DNA of 58,633 bases from Azophilus sp964638775 (GCA_964638775.1 CAZWZH010000010.1:1-58633), one strand, 5' to 3'. Positions 44,008 to 55,100 are shown, counted from the stretch's first letter. Numbers and translations: made by a program. The notes: generated by a model not told the origin, from the sequence alone.

Positions 44008-45258
44008 ATGGATCGAAACGAGCAAACATGGGTCTGGCAGGATCCTAACTGGCCGAATTTCAGTTGGGACGACGGGGCGCTCCGACCGTACATCGCCCGA
44101 TTTGACCGTGATGCCGCCTGGTTGTCGGGCGCCCTTGAATTTATCGCTGACGACGACCTGGCCGCCGTCCACCTCGACTGGCTTGAGGATGAGTCGGTGG
44201 AGACTGCGGCCATCGAAGGCGAGGCGCTGAAGCGCGAGTCGGTCCGCGCGTCACTGCTGCATTATTTCGGCCTGCAGGCATCCCAACACGCCTCCCGTGC
44301 CGAGCAAGGCATGGCGAGGATGGCAGTCGATGCGTTTCGGACCCATGACCAGCCGCTCACGCACGAGATGCTGTGGCAATGGCACCTGATGCTGATGTCG
44401 AGCAGTCCAACGATACGCACACTCGGCGCCTACCGAAGCGACCCCAGCTCGATTGCCATAGTTTCTGTCAGGCGGGGACGCATGGAGGGTGGCCGGGTTC
44501 ACTATCGCGGACCGCCGGGCACGATCGTTCACGCCGAAATGGAACGATTCATGGAGTGGTACAACCGAGAGGTCGGTCAGCCTGGGCGCGGGCATGTTCT
44601 TCCTTTGGCTGGAGCGGCACACCTCTACTTCGAGTCAATCCACCCGTTCGAAGACGGCAACGGGCGAATTGGGCGCGCGCTGGCGGAAAAGGCACTGTCC
44701 CAGGGTCTTGGTCGGCCGAGCCTCATACCGCTGTCAAGAACGATCCACAAGCGCCAGGAAACGTATTACCGGGCTCTTGAGGGCTGTAAGGCCTCGCTTG
44801 ATGCGAGCGCGTGGCAAACGTGGTTCGCGGATATGGCGATCGATGCGCTACACCAGGGGCAACTGAGGCTCGTCCGCCAAGCCGAGCAGGCCCGGCTGTT
44901 CGGGCGGCTTGACGGCCAGATCAACGCGCGACAGGGCAAGGCGCTGATGCGTCTGTTTCGGGAGGAACCGGAGGGGTTCAAGGGTGGCTTGAGTGCGGGG
45001 AACTATCAAACGATCACCGGCGCTCCTCCGGCGACGGCTACCCGCGATCTGGCGGATCTGGTTGACAAGGGCGCGCTCAGAAAGACCGGTCAAGGGCGGT
45101 ATACGAGATACTGGCTGAACGTGCCCCGGCTGGACAGGCTGCGCAGTCGCGAGGCGGATACCGAACTTGAGTCAGGCCCCAAGCCTCGAAGCGACCCCAT
45201 GAGTGAGGCCGGGTTGGCGCCGGGCCAAGGCCCCAATCGGCGGTCTCCGATAGGATGA
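44008..45258 (+). CDS. Fic-domain AMP-transferase, active type with N-terminal inhibitory motif
   Basis: This 416-residue Fic protein has an N-terminal DUF4172-like part and the complete active motif HPFEDGNGRIGR (His212 to Arg223), expected to transfer AMP to a hydroxyl side chain. TAAIEG at residues 66-71 fits the inhibitory (S/T)xxxE(G/N) helix, here before the Fic core, so this is a class II self-inhibited enzyme. A C-terminal winged-helix-like region (GNYQTITGAPPATATRDLADLVDKG) follows. It is convergent with the second fic gene; a transposase remnant lies between. Confidence 0.93.
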   Translation: MDRNEQTWVWQDPNWPNFSWDDGALRPYIARFDRDAAWLSGALEFIADDDLAAVHLDWLEDESVETAAIEGEALKRESVRASLLHYFGLQASQHASRAEQGMARMAVDAFRTHDQPLTHEMLWQWHLMLMSSSPTIRTLGAYRSDPSSIAIVSVRRGRMEGGRVHYRGPPGTIVHAEMERFMEWYNREVGQPGRGHVLPLAGAAHLYFESIHPFEDGNGRIGRALAEKALSQGLGRPSLIPLSRTIHKRQETYYRALEGCKASLDASAWQTWFADMAIDALHQGQLRLVRQAEQARLFGRLDGQINARQGKALMRLFREEPEGFKGGLSAGNYQTITGAPPATATRDLADLVDKGALRKTGQGRYTRYWLNVPRLDRLRSREADTELESGPKPRSDPMSEAGLAPGQGPNRRSPIG

Positions 45259-45267
45259 AGCAGAAGG

Positions 45268-45345
45268 CCCAAGTCGCGGCCTGTTCATGGTTCTGCTCGA
45301 TCAAGATGGCACCGACCAGGCGCGCGATGGCTTCATCGTTGGGGT
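45268..45345 (-). pseudogene. C-terminal remnant of an IS256-type transposase
   Basis: The minus strand encodes NPNDEAIARLVGAILIEQN followed by HEQAATWAF. This is the characteristic C-terminal end of IS256/mutator-family transposases (PNDxSxxRLVGAxLxExxxxW). Only about 26 codons remain. A second relic with the same ending lies at 47793-47900 on the other strand. Confidence 0.65.
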
Positions 45346-45405
45346 TAGCGTCCCCGGTGTTGGTGTAGGAATTCCGCTCGGGGCATCCGCGTCCAGCCGA
45401 CCCGG

Positions 45406-46806
45406 TCAACGCCAGCCTTGCCGCCACGCCTGGTATTCGGCCGGCCGCAGGCGGTACCGCGCGATGTTGCCTTCGTGGAGGCTAATCAGCTCGGTTTCCA
45501 CCACTTCCACGAATCGCGCCCTGTCCGCCGATGGCACCTGCTCTGCCGCACGTTGCCGCGCCAGTGCGGTTGCTGCCCTCTTGTCCATCCCCGTGCGCAC
45601 CACCGCGGCGACCAGCTCGGCCACCAGCGCCCGGTATCGCATGCGGAACGGGTCCGGCTCACCCAGGGACTGGCGCACTGCCGAGTACCGCCCGCTGGAG
45701 CGCTTGTAAGCCCAGACGAACACGTCACGCAGCAGCCCGACGCGATTCAGCTCGTAGATGGCCAACACGCCGTCGATGTAGGCCCGCTCCGGCACGTCCA
45801 CGAAAGACAGGGGGCTGAAATTGCCGCGGATCAGCGGGATGTTCGCCGCGAGGCGGGAGACCCGCTTGTTGACGTCCTCGAAACCCTGCAGGTAGGCGAA
45901 GTGCACGAGGGCGAAGAAGGCCTGCTCGAAAGGGTCTGTGATCGCGGATGCGGTATCCAGAATCTGGTCGAAACACTCCTCGATGAGCCGTGGCACTTCC
46001 AGCGGATAGTAGACCGTGCCTCCGATGCCTACCGAAATGCGCCGCAGGCGGCCACCGGCCTGCGGGTCGGCAAGCAGGTTGTCCGCGAGCAGGGCGTGCA
46101 GATTCAGGATGGTGTACCGGTTGAAGCCGATCTCGTCGGCCGCCTCGACGAGCAGATCGATGGCCGCCTTGTGGTTCAGGATCATCTGCGTTTCCAGCGC
46201 AGTCTTGCCCGCGGCGGCCTCGCCCAGCTCCAGCAGGCGCTCGGTTTCCAGCAGGGAGTAGGTATTGCCCTCCAGACGGCTGGAGTTCCAGGACAGATCG
46301 ATCAGCAGGCGGCTGTAGATCGCCCGGGCGTGGGTTCCCGCGGGGCGCGCGTCGTCGGGCGGGCGACCCATATCGAACAGCCGTTGGCGCGTTTCCGCCG
46401 GCAAGTAGCAGGTGACGTTGGGCCGGTAGTCATCGAGGAAGGCGCGACGGTAGCCCACAGGCTGCCGTTCCTGGATCGGCGCGCGAATTGCCTGGCTGAT
46501 CGCCTCGGCCTCTGGCGAGATCGGCACATAGACCTCACGAGGCGCCTCGACGACCGCGCAACCCGAGATCAGATTGCCATTGCCGGCAATTGTGGTGAAG
46601 GGTGCGCGATAGCGACGACCCTTGGCTCTCCCCTCGGCGATCAACCGCTTCTGTTCCACCAGGAGGGCGAGGCGGCGCTGCAGCGTCCGCGGCGGCAGTT
46701 CGTAGGGCAGCCCCTGGCGGATGGCGCTGACCGGCACGCCTTCCGGTTGAGTCGTTACGACGGTGAGAATGGCGTCAAGCTCTTTTTTGGGGATCCGCTT
46801 CGGCAT
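45406..46806 (-). CDS. Fic-family protein with glutamine in place of the catalytic histidine
   Basis: This 466-residue protein has an N-terminal winged helix-turn-helix (LDAILTVVTTQPEGVPVSAIR, then PPRTLQRRLALLVEQKRLI). A Fic fold follows with NSSRLEGN (Ser175-Glu179-Gly180), matching the inhibitory (S/T)xxxE(G/N) motif. The Fic core reads LQGFEDVNKRVSR at residues 306-318; aligned to HPFxDGNGRxxR it has Gln307 where the catalytic His belongs and Lys314 for Gly. It may be a DNA-binding regulator, or use a different chemistry. Its last twelve codons recur at 41226-41262. The ATG at 46806 is preceded by an AT-rich region with an inverted repeat. Confidence 0.88.
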   Translation of the reverse strand: MPKRIPKKELDAILTVVTTQPEGVPVSAIRQGLPYELPPRTLQRRLALLVEQKRLIAEGRAKGRRYRAPFTTIAGNGNLISGCAVVEAPREVYVPISPEAEAISQAIRAPIQERQPVGYRRAFLDDYRPNVTCYLPAETRQRLFDMGRPPDDARPAGTHARAIYSRLLIDLSWNSSRLEGNTYSLLETERLLELGEAAAGKTALETQMILNHKAAIDLLVEAADEIGFNRYTILNLHALLADNLLADPQAGGRLRRISVGIGGTVYYPLEVPRLIEECFDQILDTASAITDPFEQAFFALVHFAYLQGFEDVNKRVSRLAANIPLIRGNFSPLSFVDVPERAYIDGVLAIYELNRVGLLRDVFVWAYKRSSGRYSAVRQSLGEPDPFRMRYRALVAELVAAVVRTGMDKRAATALARQRAAEQVPSADRARFVEVVETELISLHEGNIARYRLRPAEYQAWRQGWR

Positions 46807-46820
46807 GTGGCGGATTATAT

Positions 46821-46888
46821 GTCGCTAAAGATTCTTATACGACAAATAAATCGATTAATTTGACGCTAAACGCTTTTTTGTCTTATAA
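46821..46888. promoter_or_regulatory. Inverted and direct repeats upstream of the second fic gene
   Basis: TTATACGACAAA at 46835-46846 and TTTGTCTTATAA at 46877-46888 form an inverted repeat (11 of 12) with 30 bases between. GTCGCTAAA at 46821-46829 recurs as GACGCTAAA at 46862-46870. The region is AT-rich and lies 15-82 bases before the fic ATG. It is a good candidate operator, perhaps for the winged helix of the Fic protein itself. Confidence 0.5.
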
Positions 46889-47081
46889 ATCGCTTTTTCC
46901 ATCGCAAACGCGCCCTTCATCGCCTTCCCCAAGGTGCATCATGGGTCTCGAACAGGAACACCGCCAGGGTCGAGGCCGCGCCGAACCCGCCTCGTGCGGT
47001 GGGTGCCCCCATTCTGCGCCGATCTTTGTTGATTTGGACGGACACGCGTGTCGCCACAGCACCGGAACCTGTGGTTCTTGT

Positions 47082-47441
47082 TCAAGCAGCGCGGCCCATC
47101 AGTACTTCGAGAGGAATTCGAAGCCCGTTGTGCAAGCGTCGAATCATCTCCAATGACAATCCACGCCGACCGTTGAGCACTTCGGAAACACGATGACGTG
47201 AGCCCAGAAACGGTTCCAGGTCTTTTCTTTCGAGGGCCAACTGCTCAATCCGAAAATTGATTGCCTCAATCGGATCAGCCGTTTCGATTGGAAAGTGCTT
47301 CTGTTCGTACGCATCGACCAGTGTCGCCAGGATATCCAGTTCATCACCTTCGGGCGTGCCGGTTTCTGCCGACATGAGTTCAGCGATTCGTGCCAGCGCG
47401 GCATCATGGTCTGCAGCCGTTCGAATAGGTCGAATGTCCAT
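47082..47441 (-). CDS. higA: HigA-type antitoxin (XRE family)
   Basis: This 119-residue antitoxin has an acidic N-terminal half (ADPIEAINFRIEQLALERKDLEPFLGS) leading into a helix-turn-helix, RHRVSEVLNGRRGLSLEMIRRLHNGLRIPLEVL. This is the layout of HigA proteins that follow HigB toxins. Its ATG overlaps the higB stop by one base. It should bind HigB and repress the operon. The 275 bases between higA and the fic gene hold no gene I can support beyond the fic control region. Confidence 0.9.
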   Translation of the reverse strand: MDIRPIRTAADHDAALARIAELMSAETGTPEGDELDILATLVDAYEQKHFPIETADPIEAINFRIEQLALERKDLEPFLGSRHRVSEVLNGRRGLSLEMIRRLHNGLRIPLEVLMGRAA

Positions 47442-47734
47442 TACACGGTCTCCGGATCAATACGATCGTAGTCGCTATGCGTTCCAACGAATTTGATATA
47501 GACGATGCCGTAGTCGTAATTCACGTGCACGACCAGTCGATGCTTGTTGCCGTCAATGTTGAAAATCACGCGGTTGTCGGCGACAAAGCTTGCATGCTGG
47601 TACTGGTCCTTTATCGCCGGGGGAGTCTCCCAGGATGCGCCCGAGGCTTTAGCAAACCAGGCATTCAAAGGTTGCTCTGCGTCTCGATGCCGTTCCCAGG
47701 ATTCTCGCAGGATTCGTCGGGCGATAATTCGCAT
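47441..47734 (-). CDS. higB: HigB-type mRNA interferase toxin
   Basis: This 97-residue toxin begins MRIIARRILRESWERH and continues with LNAWFAKASGASWETP, VADNRVIFNIDGNKHRLVVHVNYDYGIVYIKFVGTH. These are HigB motifs of the RelE superfamily (ribosome-dependent mRNA cleavage). The ATG at 47734 gives the normal family length; the frame is open up to 47791 without conserved sequence. The toxin-first order with higA behind it is typical. Confidence 0.92.
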   Translation of the reverse strand: MRIIARRILRESWERHRDAEQPLNAWFAKASGASWETPPAIKDQYQHASFVADNRVIFNIDGNKHRLVVHVNYDYGIVYIKFVGTHSDYDRIDPETV

Positions 47735-47792
47735 ACGCGACCGCAGCATGTTCCCAGATCGGGAACAAGCCAAAGACTTCTCCAGTACCAAT

Positions 47793-47900
47793 CAGAATAG
47801 GCCGTCTACGCGCCTAATTCCCAACGACGAATCCACCATGCGCCTGGTCGGCGCCATCTTATTAGAGCAGAACGAAAAGTGGGCTGTCGCCCGAGTTTAG
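47793..47900 (+). pseudogene. C-terminal remnant of an IS256-type transposase
   Basis: The plus strand encodes RLIPNDESTMRLVGAILLEQ followed by NEKWAVARV and a stop at 47898-47900. This is the IS256-family transposase ending. About 36 codons of the relic remain; no terminal inverted repeat was found. It lies just upstream of higB and opposes the similar relic at 45268-45345, so the two scars bracket the second fic gene and higBA. Confidence 0.7.
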
Positions 47901-47982
47901 CTTTCGCTGGAAACCATAGCCCATTTGAACGACTACATCGCGTCGCAGGTCTGAAGCCAGTGCGCCGGCGGGTGGCCGTTGT

Positions 47983-48177
47983 TCAAACGGCCAGCGATTC
48001 GTCGGAATCCTTGACGAGCCGGCGAGCGGGATACGTGACGTAGTCGCGCCCGGACTCGTCCTGCAGTTCGCGAATCCGCCGGAAAATGACTCCAACATCG
48101 TAGTCGGCCCGCGCGGCGAAGCCGTCCCGAACCGCTCGGACTTCGGCAATGACTGCGTCAGCCTGTGTCGTCTCCAT
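47983..48177 (-). CDS. Small probable antitoxin partner of the PIN-domain protein
   Basis: This 64-residue protein, METTQADAVIAEVRAVRDGF followed by AARADYDVGVIFRRIRELQDE, resembles a group of short proteins repeatedly encoded next to PIN-domain toxins with the motif VYIETSVVSYL. It overlaps the end of the PIN gene by 20 bases and follows it. The assumed role is antitoxin; there is no clear DNA-binding motif. Confidence 0.72.
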   Translation of the reverse strand: METTQADAVIAEVRAVRDGFAARADYDVGVIFRRIRELQDESGRDYVTYPARRLVKDSDESLAV

Positions 48178-48688
48178 GTTCAGTCTCCATCAGTTCATTC
48201 GGCGTACAGATCACTGGAGGCTGGTAGCCCGCCTGCCTGCACGCCCTCTCGATCCGCACTCGGATCGCGGCATTGGCAATGTGGCGGAAGTTCCACGTCA
48301 CCAGGTACTCGACGCCGTTAGTCACGGCGATGGCGATGTGCGCGGCATCCGCCGCAGCTTCGCGCGGAACGGCCCCAATTTCAACAAGCTGGCGCGCAAG
48401 ATCCTCCGCGTCCGGCGAGGCGTTCAGTAGCGCAACGCCTTGAAGCGCCTTCAGACGGGAGCGGGCAGCGACCGGGTCACCTGCGCCTGCCTCGGCCAGA
48501 ACCAGTTCCGACGCCACCACATCGAATCTTGCGGCGGCATCTCTCCACCACTCGCGTGTCACCTCCTGATACGCAGCGACGACAACGTCCCGCGACGGGC
48601 GCGCTGTGAGGTAGCTCACAACCGATGTCTCGATGTAAACGGTCGGGTTCACCTGTCGCAGAGCCTGGACCGATAGGCGAGTGGCCAT
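48158..48688 (-). CDS. PIN-domain protein (VapC-like toxin or nuclease)
   Basis: This 176-residue PIN-domain protein has PTVYIETSVVSYLTARPS with an acidic residue at the first active-site position (Glu rather than Asp). SELVLAEAGAGDP follows, then ADAAHIAIAVTNGVEYLVTWNFRHIAN with the later acidic positions. PIN proteins cut RNA with a metal ion. ATG at 48688 is used; a GTG at 48652 would give the shorter N-terminus common in the group. It is paired with a short overlapping gene behind it. Confidence 0.85.
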   Translation of the reverse strand: MATRLSVQALRQVNPTVYIETSVVSYLTARPSRDVVVAAYQEVTREWWRDAAARFDVVASELVLAEAGAGDPVAARSRLKALQGVALLNASPDAEDLARQLVEIGAVPREAAADAAHIAIAVTNGVEYLVTWNFRHIANAAIRVRIERACRQAGYQPPVICTPNELMETEHGDDTG

Positions 48689-49112
48689 CGGTAGCCGCGC
48701 AATGCTACCGACGCATTCGCAGGCGACTCAGCCCACCGCCGGAAAGTCACCCAGTGTCTCAATGCATTCATCAAGCCCATTTCCACCACCTCCGACCGAC
48801 TTCCAATCCCTCAGGCAATTCGCTGCCACAGACTGTCGCCTGCGTCTCAGGCCAACCCTTAAGCTTTCCTCCCGCCCGAGGAGCGACCTGCGTGGCTCTC
48901 CCGCTCCGCCGAGCAGACCACAATCCGGGCGCGTGACACCTTCAACATCCATACATTGTTTACCGACAGCTCACGCAATCACGTCCGCTCCCGCCACACA
49001 CTGCCTGTCGTCGACATCCCGTGAACCGTTGGATGAACGGTCCTGCCTGCGACCATAGCCTTTTGCCATTTGATGTATGCAGGAGAGAGTCGAAGTACAC
49101 GCTGCAGGGCTC
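48689..49112. other. Gene-free gap between the PIN gene and the giant gene
   Basis: This 424-base stretch shows no coding frame with recognisable sequence, no clear hairpin terminator and no repeat. It is C-rich and lacks obvious promoter hexamers. I see nothing assignable in it. Confidence 0.5.
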
Positions 49113-52100
49113 TCACGGCGAATCCATCCCCGCAGAAGCCAGATGCTGAGCTCGGACGTGAAACCAGTGCCGAACAGGCAACGCAAGGCCCATCCACTCC
49201 ATCAGATAGAAAAATTCCTGCAAGCAATCTTCGGGCGCCCCGGACGGCAACCTTCCCGCCAGTTCACCCATCCGATCCTGTAACCATTCCCACCAGCTAC
49301 TTTCGTCGCCGTTTGCTGCGGCTGCTTGCAACAGCATGTGGACCATCATTTGTATATCCGCGCGCTGCGGATTCAATGCAGCAAACCTAGCGACCGCCGC
49401 ACCGACCGAGTCTGCGATTGCAGTCTTACCCGCCGTAGCGGCGACGATGCTGGCAGCATGCAACCGGGCCGCCATTTCACTGAACGGGACCTCTAATGCA
49501 CGTTGCTCAATAGATTTCACTTCGTCCTCAACGAGTTCGAGTTCGCTCCCACCCAAAACGTAGAACTGGGACAGATTGGCCAACATAGTCAAACTGCCGG
49601 CCTTTCCTTCCTCCGTCCACGATTCCGCAACTTCAGCCGCTAGCTTTTTGGGAAGAGCCTTGTCGGGTCGGATGTGGAGTTCAGCGGGTCCCGGAGCGGC
49701 CAACCACGCTGCCCGGGAGGACTCAAGTTCTTGCTTCCGTGCTGATTCGACTTCTGCTGCCATTGGGACGTCCCTGCCCGCGTCTCGGTGACGAGCAGCA
49801 AGATTTACCAGCCTCGATAGCACTTCGTATCGCAGGCTTCCGAACAAGGGGGCGTGTCCGATGACCTGCGGTTCCGTCCGACAATCGGCCAACCGACGCA
49901 GACTCCCGGCTGGCGATCCGTGTTGTCTACACCAATTTTCCAGTTGCTTGAGCTCGGGCAGTGCACGGCACGCCAATGCAGTCCGAGCAATCAAACCGGC
50001 CTGCATCCAGGCGCACATTCTTCTCCAAAATCCGGAGTGTTTGCCAACCCCTTCCACCAAGCCTATGCAGTTGGATTCAAAGTCGACCAGCATCTCAAAG
50101 AACCGATAGCCATCGTATCCCTCGGGAAATCCAAGCCGTTCATCCAGCAGGATCGTCACGCACTGCTCCGAGATTTGCCGGAACTGTTCGTTGCCGACAC
50201 GGTACAGGGCGACATCGAGAACACCCAATAACGCAATGGGATTGCCTTCGGCACGCACTGACGCGAGTGCTTCAAGCACGGTGTCGTCATCAACATCTTC
50301 AAGCCACGCCCCCGGACTCAAGTCGTCCCGCAGCGCCCCAAGGCAGCAAAAGTCCAGCCCGATCACAACGTCCGTCTCCAGTAGCGATTTGCGATAGGGC
50401 ACGAGTTGCTCGGAGAAATAGGACTCCAGGTCGCCTTCTGGAACCGGCCCGCAGAATGACTCCCAGTAAGCTTGGGATGGTGGAACGAGGTCGCCCATTG
50501 TCACCTGCCATCCAGCCAACACTCCCTGTGCCAGACGCGCATGAACCGCCGTCACGCCCCGAGACTTCTCCACGAGGACCGCAGACACCTCTATCGCGCT
50601 CAATCGCCTCGACTCAGCCGACTCCACCAAGGCCCGCGCACGCGTTGACGTCGGCCCGATATTGGCAAGGATCTCTCGGCAAACCTTGCACCTTGTCTCG
50701 TTGTTCGGACACACGAGGGTCAATTCCGGTAGATTTACCTGCTTGTGTTCCCCATCCGCGTCGGTCCAGGTCAGGCACAATCTGTCATCACTCTCTGCAA
50801 GAGCCAGCTCAGTTCGTATCCCCGCTAAATCAGTGATCTCAACGGACCTGGCTCCGCCAAAAACCGCCTCCGCTGCGGCTATGAGTTCGGCCTCCACGAC
50901 CTTCACGCCTTCTATTTCCAAGATCTGTCTGGAACTGAACCCGCAGTCGCCGGCAAACTCTGGATGACCCTCGACTACCTTTTCCTGCAGCCCATCAGGC
51001 AGACACTCAAGGAACAGTCCACCGAGAAGTTCGCGGTTGGTTTCGACACTGTCGATCGTGCTCTGAATCTGAGACGTCGCGACTTCGACGAGTTCGACAC
51101 TCGCCGGTCTGACCGGCGAAATCACGGTCTGTTCGAGCCATTGCCTGTAGGCGGACCTACGCTCCACCGAATCCATAATTGGCGCGATCAGTGGCAGTCC
51201 CAGCCGTCCCGAAACAAACTCCTCAAGGGGGGTGGGTGACTCTCCTTCGGGCGGTCCTTTCCACGCCAAATAGGTCGTTACCGGGAGGCGGCGCCAGATC
51301 CAGTTGGAAAGCGCCGCCACCACTTCAACGCTTAGCGAATCGTCGATCCACAAGTTTCGAACCACTTCCACGCAGACCCGTGCCAGTCCTTCCGACAGCG
51401 TTCGGGCCTCCTCGCCTTTCAGCAGTCCAAGTGAATCGAAGCGGTTTACTGTTTGTCGAATCACTCGAAGTTCGCTGCTCTCCAACATCCGATCACCAAC
51501 GAACCGGGTAGCCAACAAATGTCTTGTCAACTCCTCCACTTCCACTGGCACGAACGCGAAACCCGCTTCTCTAAGTTTGTGTCTAGCCGTCCAGTACTGT
51601 TCTTCACCAATTACTCGTGACGCACGCAAGTGACGCAGAACGTCCAGGACACACACAACGGGAACCTTTTTCCCGTCGGGGCCCTCGCAGATTGGGTGAT
51701 GATTGAGGTATCGGTCGTCCACGCAGACCGCATCGCACTCACCGCTGCCGTAGATCAGCGCTTCGACCGAATCCACGCTCGGCGTACTCCACATTGCGTC
51801 CTCAGTGCGCTCAGGCGGTCTTGGCAACAATGAGGCGTTGCCAGACTCAATTGCGCTTCTCAGCGAGCCGCGGATACTTTCAACTGCGTCGGCAAGTTCA
51901 TCGCCCGCTTCCCCTGCCTCGACAATTGTTTTCGTCTCCTGCGCCAAATGCGTGTGTATCCGCAGGTCCAATCCACGATTCGCAATCGGCTCCAGAACCC
52001 GCGCCAATTGCAGATACGACAACGCGAGGGAATCAAGATGGATTGGACCATCCAATCGTGATTGTCTGAGTTCCTCGTTCGCCACCTGTCCCAGGCTTGT

Positions 52101-55100
52101 CAAGGCAGTCATTGCATGCTCGTGCTGAGCCGAATCGACCCACCCGGCGCGATAGGCCATTTCTGCGAGGTCTGCCGGAGACAGAATCAGATCGTCGTAT
52201 TCGGACGTGTCGGCAAGCTCCTCCATCAGGGACTGTGCTTTGTGGATCGGTAACGCACAGACCACGACACCATTGTCGTCCCTGCTCGCTTCGAGCAATG
52301 CCGCCAGGTCCGAACCGACTTCGTCAACAAGATCGCTCGAACCTTGAACTGGATCCTCCACGACCTTGATCAGACCTTGGTCAATTAGCCTGCGTAACCG
52401 CCGAGCCTCCACAACGCGCACCGGCTGATGAAACCGAACGGCTGCCCGTTCATTGAAAAGGCAGCCCATTACATCGGGCGCCAATTTGACATGTCCCAGT
52501 GAGTCCAGCGCCTCATCAAGCAAACCGATTCTCGCGAGCACCATAACGGTGGTGGCGTCCATTCCCACTGTCCAACTTGGCTGCAGCTCAATGCGATTGC
52601 GTAAGCCGGAAATGATCGGCACCACCGGGCGTCGCCGTCCGTCACGCAGACCAATTTGCCCCTCGTCGAGTAGCAAGCGGGATAACGGTATGTTCAGGCC
52701 CCCGGCCGCGACAGCGATTGGAAGAGTGCCTTCCAGAAGCTTTCGCTCAATGTCTTCGTTCCGTTCGCGCATGCGGGGAAGCCAGTCGCTGACGACCATT
52801 TGCAGATCCGCCTGCCAAACCGGTCCCTGTTCGGAAGAATGCGCGAGCGCGGCTCCTACCCAACTCGGATCGGTCTTCGCGTCCAGCCCGAGTTCGACGT
52901 GAGTCATGTGGGCGGCAATCAGCATATTTGGATCATCCGGCGCTTTCTCAGCCGCCAAACGCGCCAATTCCGCCGCCCGTTCCCTGGACTGTCCACCTTG
53001 GCTGGCGAGGCGCGCCAGCATGATCAGCACGTTCGGTTCGTGTCTCATGCGATTCGGCCATTCCCGGTCGACAATCCCCGCCAATCGTTCCCAGTCGCCA
53101 GTTGCCACCGCGATGTTGACACTGAGACTCAAGTCATTGGCTTCCTCTCGGTCATGCAACAGTTCTTCGTTGATCGCGCGGGACTCGTGCACCCGCCCTA
53201 CATGATAGAGGCCCCAAGCCAATGCGGATTTCATGTCCTCGCATCGCTCGACGATGGCTGGATGTTCCTCCAGGAATGCCACAATCGATTTGTAATCGCT
53301 CGGCGGCAAACTAAGGAATCCAACTACCTCACGCGCGTTATCCAAGGTCTGCTCGTGGGCGAACATTTGATAAACAAGGGGTCCCAATGCCTCCCGGTCA
53401 CGAACAGTCTTGAGGTGCCCGATGAGGTTTCGCAAATCGACGCCATTGCCTGACTCCTGGTATAGCCTCTCCAGGCGCGCCCTCGGGTCACCTCCTCCTG
53501 CGGCTTCCAGCGCCGTTTCCATGCGCAAGATAACTTGCTGGTCCAGGTATTCACGGCGTTTTTCGACCAACGCCCGTGCTCGCTCGACTTGGCCATTATT
53601 GAGCAAGGCTTCAAACAGCATCGTCGTAGTTACCGGCTTTTGCAGGATCCGGTCCAGCCCTTCTATGCGACTTTCGACATATTCCGCGAATTCTGCGGGA
53701 TCCATCGTTCGCTGGTTTAGCAAGCACTCGGCAAGCCGGTCTTCATCCCCCAGACCTCCCAATCGTTCCCGTCGCCTCAGATACTTTCGGAGCGCACTAT
53801 CTTCAAATTCGATCTCGAAAGACCAGGCAAGCGGCACCAGTTTGACGCACCCCGCGCCGCCTCTTTCCAATCGTTCGCACACCGCTTGTCGAGCCTTCGA
53901 TGCTGCAATAGCGTCCGGGTCCATCAATTCAAGCCAAGTTCGCCATGCTGCCGGCCACGCCCTAACTTGGCCCGCGCCAACGGGCATTTGCCTTTCAACA
54001 TAGTCAAAACACTCAAGAGCGCGCGCGTGGCGGGCCTTCGCACCTGCGGTGACACTGGGAGCAATCCCGGCAAAAGTCGGCTCTCCTTCAAGTGCGAGCA
54101 TCCGACGCTCGTACGGTAACAGCAGAGCCGCGTTGACTAACCCTTCCGTCATTGCCAACGCCGGTGACCATCCTGATTGCATCGCGAGGTCTGCAAGTCC
54201 GTCTGCCGCGGTTTCCCACTCGCCTGACTGTGCTAGGCATAGCGCCCAGCTCCGCCAGCCTGGATCCGTAAAATACGACGCCGTCTCTATTGGGTTCAGC
54301 TCTCGGCACCACATCAATGCCGCTTCGTTTTCCTCGGATCGCATTTGAATCCCGAGCAGCACCGATCTCGCTTCGGGATAGTCGTCGTCCCGAAGTACCC
54401 GCATGGCACCGCTCGCGTCGCCCTCTGCCGCCATTATCAGTGCGTCCAGAATGCGAAGGTCAATTTCGGGTTCCCAGTCCAAGAGTGACGCTCGAATTCG
54501 TTGCGCTTCCGTTACGGTCGCGGCTTCAGACGCATGCAACCGCGCCGCCCAATAGCACACCTTGTTCCTAGTCATTGTCGGCACACGACCCAGGTCGCCA
54601 CCGTCGACCCGACCCCACAGGGTGGCTGCGCGTTTGACGGCGGCTCGGTAGTCGAACATCCTCAACGCGAGAATTTCCGCAAGATCTTCTTCCGCAACCT
54701 TGCCTAGTGCCTCTCGGACTTGCGGTTCGTCCGCCATGTATCGATCCAACCGGGCGCGGACCCCGAGCACCTCCCCTTTAACCGCCTGGACCATCCCCGC
54801 CAGGGGTCGCTGATCGTGCCGAATCGATGCCAAGTAACCCGCAGTTAAGCATCCAATGACTGCGTCCATCGGCGCCTCGGCGAATCGCGGGGCCTCCAGG
54901 GTCTCATCCGAATAGCTCTCTGCAAGCCGCTTGCGGATATCTGCTTCATTTGGGGCCGATTGGCCCATGACCTCCGCACTCGCGAGCGCCAGGAATCCCT
55001 CTTCGACGTCAGCAACGTTTAGCCAACTCCAGACCGCACGTTTTTTGAAGAACACTGGTGCCACATAGTCCTGCGCCATCTCTTTCAGTACTCGGCGCCA

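Noticed and set aside
45418..46863. 481-codon plus-strand frame opposite the second fic gene
   Set aside because: Antisense to a gene with wHTH and Fic motifs; no motif of its own.
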